From the NCBI GenBank assembly GCA_021772775.1, contig JAJFLH010000004.1:1-64000 (forward strand): a stretch of DNA of 64,000 bases. Reading direction: 5' to 3'. This document shows, one piece after another, positions 58,090 to 64,000 of the stretch. Numbering within the stretch: the stretch's first letter is position 1; every line of letters begins with the position of its first letter. The position numbers and the translations under genes were made by a program. The notes below the pieces were generated by a model. That model ran no database searches. It worked only from the letters and a program-made list of their open reading frames with translations, and had not been told where the DNA came from. Source of the DNA: Mariprofundus sp. (GTDB taxonomy: Bacteria; Pseudomonadota; Zetaproteobacteria; Mariprofundales; Mariprofundaceae).

Positions 58090-59112
58090 ATGAGAGATAG
58101 AAGCAAGATAAAGCAAAGTAAATGTGATCTGTTCCGAACTCTTTCGGTGTATCATCTATGGGCTAAACTTATCTCTCTGTCTGCTCTATTGCTCATCTTT
58201 TCTAGCTCAGTAGAGGCGGCGAAATGCCTTTACATCTCCTCATATCATGCAGGATATGAGTGGAACGATGGCATTGAACGCGGTATGGAAGAGGTGCTGA
58301 AGGGAAAGTGTGAACTCGATAAGTTTTATATGGATACCAAGCGCAACAAGAGTGAATCATATGGCAAGAAAGTGGCTTTGCAGGCCAAGGCCTATATTGA
58401 AACGAGCAGACCGGATATCCTGATTGCAGCTGATGACAATGCTTCGCGCTATTTGATCCAGCCCTATTATAAAGATGTTGCTCTGCCTGTCGTATTCTGT
58501 GGCATTAACCATACGGTCAAGCCATATGGTTATCCCTATACAAATGCCACCGGCATGATTGAAATTTCACCTGTGCGGCCTCTATTAAAATATGTAAAAA
58601 GCAGTATATCACACATCAAACATGGTGTTTATCTTGCCTCGGATGTGATCTCTCAACATAAAGAGTTTGAGTTGAACCGAGAGGTTTATGCGACACAGGG
58701 AATCGAGTTGACTCCAGTGTTTGTGAAAAACATGTCTGAATGGATGCTCGCCTATCGTAGAGCACAAGGGCAAGCTGATTTTTTAATCTTGGGCAACAAT
58801 GGTGGCATTGGAGATTGGGATGATGGGAAAGCCACCGGCCACGTATTGCAGGAGGGAAAACTACTTTCAGTGACCAATTATGATTGGATGAATCGTTATG
58901 CAATCCTCGCTGTTTCAAAGCTTGCTGAAGAGCAGGGGGAGTGGGCAGCCAAGGTCGCGCTGGCAGTTGTATTAGATGGGGAAAAAATCGGCAATATTCC
59001 TATTATTGTAAATCGACGCTGGAATGTTTTTATTAACACGACGTTGCTGGAAGCGAGTGGCATCAAACTTTCCCAGAAGATCATGATTCAGGCAAAACGA
59101 GTCTCTTTGTAA
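58090..59112 (+). CDS. ABC-type substrate-binding-like periplasmic protein (PF04392-like), probably sensory
   Basis: Signal peptide; CLYISSYHAGYEWNDGIERGMEE...DILIAADDNASRYL; immediately precedes sensor kinase. Confidence 0.8.
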   Translation: MRDRSKIKQSKCDLFRTLSVYHLWAKLISLSALLLIFSSSVEAAKCLYISSYHAGYEWNDGIERGMEEVLKGKCELDKFYMDTKRNKSESYGKKVALQAKAYIETSRPDILIAADDNASRYLIQPYYKDVALPVVFCGINHTVKPYGYPYTNATGMIEISPVRPLLKYVKSSISHIKHGVYLASDVISQHKEFELNREVYATQGIELTPVFVKNMSEWMLAYRRAQGQADFLILGNNGGIGDWDDGKATGHVLQEGKLLSVTNYDWMNRYAILAVSKLAEEQGEWAAKVALAVVLDGEKIGNIPIIVNRRWNVFINTTLLEASGIKLSQKIMIQAKRVSL

Positions 59113-62100
59113 ATGAGCCTGTTGAAGGATACTCGAATAGTCTATTTCGCAATTTCAGGCGGTCTGTTTCTCACCGTTTTACTGTTTTCTCTTGCCTATA
59201 ATAAGCTGGCCAGCAATGAAGAGGTACTTTTCCTTGAAGAGTATTCACAGCTTAAAGAGCAGATTCTTTTGAAGGCTCGTAAAGGTGAAGAGATCTCAGG
59301 CAATATATCTTCGATCTTCAGGGCTGCAGATTATGTGGAACCCAGCGAATTCCAAATTGTGGCGGAAGAGCAGTTGGCGCGATATCCATATATCTATTCG
59401 ATAGCCTTTCTTCCCCGTGTACTCAGGCCTGATGTTGATGCTTTTGAACATGATATGCAGGAATCGGGTTTTGTAACCTATGCAATTCGCAGCAAGGCAG
59501 AGACAGCAAGTAACAGTTATTTCCCCGTAAAGTATATCGAGCCTTTGACGCCAATAAATGCCTCTCTGTTGGGTATGGATTTGATGAGTATTAATGATTA
59601 CAGCCCGCATATTAAACAGGCTGTGAACACAGGGAAAATTGCGTCCGGCAACGTAGAGGTGTTAAAAGCTGGAAACAAAGGCTTTATAGCTTTTAAAGCA
59701 CTCTATCCCGGAGGTGGTTCGAATAAGAGTGTTGTGTCAGGTGATAGGGCCAATGCGATATTAGCCATTAAAATTGATATTACAAAGCTGATGGAAAGTA
59801 TCATGCCGCCTGAAAATATCTCACTAACATTGAGTTTGTTGGATGAGCTTCATCCATCGAGATCACAGGGGATGTTATTGTTTGAGGAGTCTGGCAGAGA
59901 GCCGAACCAGCAACTCCTTTTTCAGAGCTTGAAAACTGAACGAACTCTGGGTTTTGGTGGCATCAGTCTCTCTTTGACGGCTGAGAAATATGTCTATTGG
60001 CGCAATATTGAATATTTCTATCTGAGTGCTGCCATTCTTATGGGACTGTTATTAACCATGCTTCTGGTTTTTGCAGCTCGAACCATTCAACTCAGGGATA
60101 AAGAGCTTCGTGAACGCAATGTTGAGATTGAGAGACAGGTCGAAGGAAAAACCCATGACCTGAAAAATAGTGAATCACGATTCAGAAGTGTTGTAGAAAA
60201 TGCTTCAGACTGGATATGGGAGGTCGATGCGAATGGCGTTTACACCCACTGCTCCTCCAAAGTAGAAGTATTACTGGGTTATCGGCACGATGAAATCATT
60301 GGCAAGACACCGTTTGATTTCATGGTTCCAGAGGATGTGGAACGGATTGGAGCAGAGTTTGTAGCAATTATTGCAGCTAAAAAACAGTTCCGTGATCTGG
60401 TAAACTGGAACTTGAGTAAAGATGGACGAAGGGTGTGCTTGCTGACCAGCGGGACTCCTATGCTATCCGATGATGGTGAACTATTGGGTTATCGGGGTGT
60501 AGATACGAATATCACTGAGCGTAAAAAGTCCGAACTGTTTATTCAGAACACCTCTGAGGTGCTGGAGATGATTGCTGAAGGAAGATCTGCCCGCACTATC
60601 TATGATGCAATCGCATTGATGTATGAGGCGCGTCATTCAGGTCTGCGCTGCTCAATGCTTGAATTAAAAGGTAATAAGCTGATGCATGGCGGAGCTCCGA
60701 GTCTGCCTAAAATATATTGTGATGCAGTCAATGGCCTGGAATATGGCCCCAGCGTGGGCTCCTGTGGAACATCCACTTTTACTGGCAAGCGTGTGCTGGT
60801 AGAGAATATTGAGACTGATCCCAAATGGGACAAAATCAAACATGTTGCCATGCCTCACGGCATGCGCTGTTGTTGGTCTGAACCTATCATCAACAGTAAA
60901 GGTGTCGTGCTGGGTGCATTTGGTATGTATTACAATCATCCTGCTTTGCCGAATGCAGAAGAACTCTCAGATCTGGAATCAGCAGGAAGGTTGGCTGGCA
61001 TTGTGATGGAGCGGGAACATCGAGAAATCACGCTGCGTCAAAGTGAGAATAAATACAGGACATTGGTTGAGAATCTACCTCAGCGTTTTTATCTGAAAGA
61101 TAATAACTCTCTGTTTATCTCCTGCAGTAAAAACCTTGCAGAAGATCTGGGTATTAAGCCTGAGCAGATTGTTGGTACAACTGATTTTGATTATTTTCCG
61201 CAAGAGATAGCTGATCGCCATCAGCAGAATGATCAAAGGGTTATACTGGATAAGGTCGCTGAAGAGACAGAAGAAAGTATCATTGTTGATGGCGAAGAGA
61301 GGGTCATCCAAACCATCAAATCACCGGTTCTGGATGAGGATGGTAATATTGACGGTATCATTGGCGTCTTCTGGGATATCACCGAACAAAAATTACTCAA
61401 AGAGCAATTTCATCAATCGCAGAAAATGGAATCAGTGGGAACCCTGGTAGGAGGTGTTGCCCATGAGTTTAACAATACCTTGGCGGGGATTACTGGAAGG
61501 CTCTATTTAGCGAAAAATAGTGCTGATAACCCTGAAGTGATCAGGCATATTGATAAAATTTCAACCTTAAGCTTCAGGGCTGCTGAAATGATTCAGCAGC
61601 TGCTGGCCTTTTCCAGAAAGAGCCCGGTGCAGATGAATACCTTTGATCTCTCCAGCTTTATCAAAGAAACCTACAAGCTGCATCGGTTTAGTATTCCGGA
61701 AAATATTAATATGGTGACAAAGTACAGCCATGACCTATTGCCCGTTCATGGTGATACAACTCAGTTTCAGCAAATACTTGTCAATCTTCTGCATAACGCC
61801 CGCGATGCCGTTGAGGGTGTCAGTAAACCGAAAATATCACTGAGCCTGGAACTGTTCGAAGCAGATAGTCAGTTTATGCAGGTACATTCGAAACAGACGG
61901 AGAAACAATTTGCCCATTTAATGGTTGAGGACAATGGCTGTGGGATTTCTGACAAGGATAAAGAGAGTATTTTTGACCCCTTTTTTACAACGAAAGAAGT
62001 AGGTAAGGGTACTGGTCTGGGGCTTTCGATGATTTATGGGGCTATACAAACTCATAAGGGTATCATTGATGTGGATTCGGAAGTGGGTAAAGGCACCCGA

Positions 62101-62538
62101 ATGGATATTTATATTCCTCTTTCACTTGCTGAGACTGTAGATATTCAAGCGCAGGATTTACTGGTTGTTCAGGGCAATGGGGAGAGCATTCTTCTTGTTG
62201 ATGATGAAGCAGAACTGCGTGAAATCGGCAAGGAAGTACTGGAATCCTTAGGTTATAGCGTTCTTGTGGCCAGCAATGGCTCTGAAGCCATCGCAACATA
62301 TCTTAGCAATGAGAGTGTTCGATTGATTCTTATGGATGTTGTGATGCCTGAAATGGGTGGTGTTGAGGCTGCCTTGGCGATTAAATCATTCGATAGTGAT
62401 GCAAAGATCATCTTCTGCACCGGTTATGATAAAGAAGATGTGCTCAATGAGATTGATAAAAGTCATGCTTTGGCAATTACGAAACCATACGATATTAACG
62501 AGCTAAGCCGCACAATAAGAGAAGTCTTGCTTCATTAA
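59113..62538 (+). CDS. CHASE-PAS-GAF-PAS hybrid sensor histidine kinase with C-terminal receiver
   Basis: N-terminal TM plus CHASE-like region; PAS/GAF segments; H-box [25 protein letters not shown]; receiver [12 protein letters not shown]. Confidence 0.92.
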   Translation: MSLLKDTRIVYFAISGGLFLTVLLFSLAYNKLASNEEVLFLEEYSQLKEQILLKARKGEEISGNISSIFRAADYVEPSEFQIVAEEQLARYPYIYSIAFLPRVLRPDVDAFEHDMQESGFVTYAIRSKAETASNSYFPVKYIEPLTPINASLLGMDLMSINDYSPHIKQAVNTGKIASGNVEVLKAGNKGFIAFKALYPGGGSNKSVVSGDRANAILAIKIDITKLMESIMPPENISLTLSLLDELHPSRSQGMLLFEESGREPNQQLLFQSLKTERTLGFGGISLSLTAEKYVYWRNIEYFYLSAAILMGLLLTMLLVFAARTIQLRDKELRERNVEIERQVEGKTHDLKNSESRFRSVVENASDWIWEVDANGVYTHCSSKVEVLLGYRHDEIIGKTPFDFMVPEDVERIGAEFVAIIAAKKQFRDLVNWNLSKDGRRVCLLTSGTPMLSDDGELLGYRGVDTNITERKKSELFIQNTSEVLEMIAEGRSARTIYDAIALMYEARHSGLRCSMLELKGNKLMHGGAPSLPKIYCDAVNGLEYGPSVGSCGTSTFTGKRVLVENIETDPKWDKIKHVAMPHGMRCCWSEPIINSKGVVLGAFGMYYNHPALPNAEELSDLESAGRLAGIVMEREHREITLRQSENKYRTLVENLPQRFYLKDNNSLFISCSKNLAEDLGIKPEQIVGTTDFDYFPQEIADRHQQNDQRVILDKVAEETEESIIVDGEERVIQTIKSPVLDEDGNIDGIIGVFWDITEQKLLKEQFHQSQKMESVGTLVGGVAHEFNNTLAGITGRLYLAKNSADNPEVIRHIDKISTLSFRAAEMIQQLLAFSRKSPVQMNTFDLSSFIKETYKLHRFSIPENINMVTKYSHDLLPVHGDTTQFQQILVNLLHNARDAVEGVSKPKISLSLELFEADSQFMQVHSKQTEKQFAHLMVEDNGCGISDKDKESIFDPFFTTKEVGKGTGLGLSMIYGAIQTHKGIIDVDSEVGKGTRMDIYIPLSLAETVDIQAQDLLVVQGNGESILLVDDEAELREIGKEVLESLGYSVLVASNGSEAIATYLSNESVRLILMDVVMPEMGGVEAALAIKSFDSDAKIIFCTGYDKEDVLNEIDKSHALAITKPYDINELSRTIREVLLH

Positions 62539-62761
62539 TTTTCTGTGATCGCTTATTTTTAGATTGGGATACAGTTTTCTGACGAAGGAACGTTCGATGA
62601 GTAAGTTTTAGATAGTTTATTGTTGAGTCTGTAAGGCTGATTCCAATCCTGTGTAGAGCCAGTTCTCTATATATGGCTTACTACTTGCTAGTCCAATATA
62701 ATGAAGACCCGTTATTTCAGTGCCCCTTTCGCTCTCCAATATTGATGATGGAGGCTGTTGT

Positions 62762-64000
62762 GTGGGCGTAAAAAAGAGCAATCTGGTATCCATTAAAAGC
62801 AGGGTAATAGTTATTGTGTCTGCTCTGGTTGCGATTATTTCTGTGCTTGCAGGTGGTATCATCTACCAAAAATGGAATGAACTCTCGGCTAACAGGAAAT
62901 CTCAAGATGCCTTTGAAATCATTCGCGAGATGCATAATCTGGTCTACGAGCTGCAGAAGGAGCGTGGTCTTAGTGCTGGGCGTCTTGGTAGCAAGGGGAA
63001 AAAACTACAATCAGAGGTGGCGGCTCAACGTCAGCATACTGATCTGCAAGTGAAAACAGTTGCCGGTCTATTTATTCAGTTTAGGCAAAAATGGGAGAAC
63101 AGATCACTGTTAATAAATTTGCAAAAGGTCGATGGTGGGATTAAAGGAATAGCACTGTTACGGCATCGTGTTGATGACAACGATTCTGCTTTTCATCTGT
63201 TTGATAGCTATTCAGCTCTGATGTCTCTGCTTATCAATAATGGTAGGGAAATAGGTGCAGCAACAATAGCTGCCGAATTAATCAACGAATTTAATTCATA
63301 TCTCCATCTTATATGGTTATTGGAACGCTCTGGACAGGAGCGTGGGGCAGTCAACGGCATTCTTGGGCAAGGCTCATTTAATGTTCCAGTTCTACTCAAG
63401 GTAAATGGTTATATTTCCCAGCAGGAAAAACTGCTGAATGATTTTAATAATTCCGCACAAACGGCACATATCACCATGCTCAATGAGAGTTTAAATAATC
63501 CGATTTCAATGCATGTACTGTATTTGCGTCGTGTGGTTATTCAGCAGGCAGAGTTGAATGATCTGCTAAATAAACTGCACTCCTTTATCGGTTACGGAGG
63601 CCTGATTCACTCCTTTAAGAATTATGTCATCAGAGGGGATGCGCTTTATGAGCAGAGGTTCCATATCATGCTGGAACAATTCAAACAGCTTGCACATGAA
63701 ATAGAGCGGTTGTCCGGATTAGGAGAAGAGTCACATGCCAGTCTGTTAATGATTGAGGAGACTATGGAGCGCTATCACGGTTATATTGATACGGTCCAGG
63801 AGATGCGCAGCCAAGGGAAGGGGGTTGTCGATATTGACAGAGTTGTGAAGGTGGATGATGGACCTGCATTTGCAGCTATCGAATTTCTACGGCAAAACAT
63901 CACCCAAATTAATCAGGATGATTGGTGGCAGAGTGCGACCAAGCGTATGGATAAGGTTAACGAAGTCGTTGCGGTGGTAGAGCAAAATTTGAGTGCAGAC
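62762..64000 (+). CDS. NIT-domain (nitrate/nitrite-sensing-type) membrane sensor protein, C-terminus beyond window
   Basis: GTG 62762 opens an uninterrupted frame to window end; N-terminal TM then ELQKERGLSAGRLGSKG and LLERSGQERGAVNGIL typical of NIT domains; not in supplied ORF track because it is truncated. Confidence 0.8.
   Translation, partial: MGVKKSNLVSIKSRVIVIVSALVAIISVLAGGIIYQKWNELSANRKSQDAFEIIREMHNLVYELQKERGLSAGRLGSKGKKLQSEVAAQRQHTDLQVKTVAGLFIQFRQKWENRSLLINLQKVDGGIKGIALLRHRVDDNDSAFHLFDSYSALMSLLINNGREIGAATIAAELINEFNSYLHLIWLLERSGQERGAVNGILGQGSFNVPVLLKVNGYISQQEKLLNDFNNSAQTAHITMLNESLNNPISMHVLYLRRVVIQQAELNDLLNKLHSFIGYGGLIHSFKNYVIRGDALYEQRFHIMLEQFKQLAHEIERLSGLGEESHASLLMIEETMERYHGYIDTVQEMRSQGKGVVDIDRVVKVDDGPAFAAIEFLRQNITQINQDDWWQSATKRMDKVNEVVAVVEQNLSAD

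Overview
64 kb of bacterial chromosome, densely coding and mostly housekeeping. It opens with the 3' end of a 5S rRNA gene and ends inside a NIT-domain sensor gene. Core genes recognised: ppsA, thiC, tsaE, beta-carbonic anhydrase, PilT/PilU-type ATPase, amiC-type amidase, msbA, two ubiH/F-type hydroxylases, a regB/regA redox pair, TonB receptor plus TonB, mutL, miaA, hflX and ppk1. There are two tRNAs (Asn-GTT, Leu-CAA) and several c-di-GMP or two-component signalling genes. The most interesting block is a tightly packed six-gene locus (~19.8-33.0 kb). It encodes an SH3+BcsB-like protein, a processive GT2 synthase with N-terminal MshEN (c-di-GMP-binding type) repeats, a polytopic membrane protein, a TIM-barrel glycosidase-like lipoprotein, an outer-membrane barrel candidate, and a 1725-aa protein with seven SH3-like modules fused to a CotH-kinase-like domain. 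Its gene number, order and predicted functions match my recollection of the sfz (twisted-stalk formation) candidate cluster of iron-oxidising Zetaproteobacteria (Mariprofundus-type), so the organism may belong there. This is inference and was not checked by search. Non-coding observations include a degenerate 5S-like copy, two inverted-repeat-bounded intergenic elements (one at the usual position of hfq), a candidate sRNA/attenuator plus dyad sites in the regB-TonB receptor intergenic region, and a decayed coding-like patch next to tRNA-Leu.
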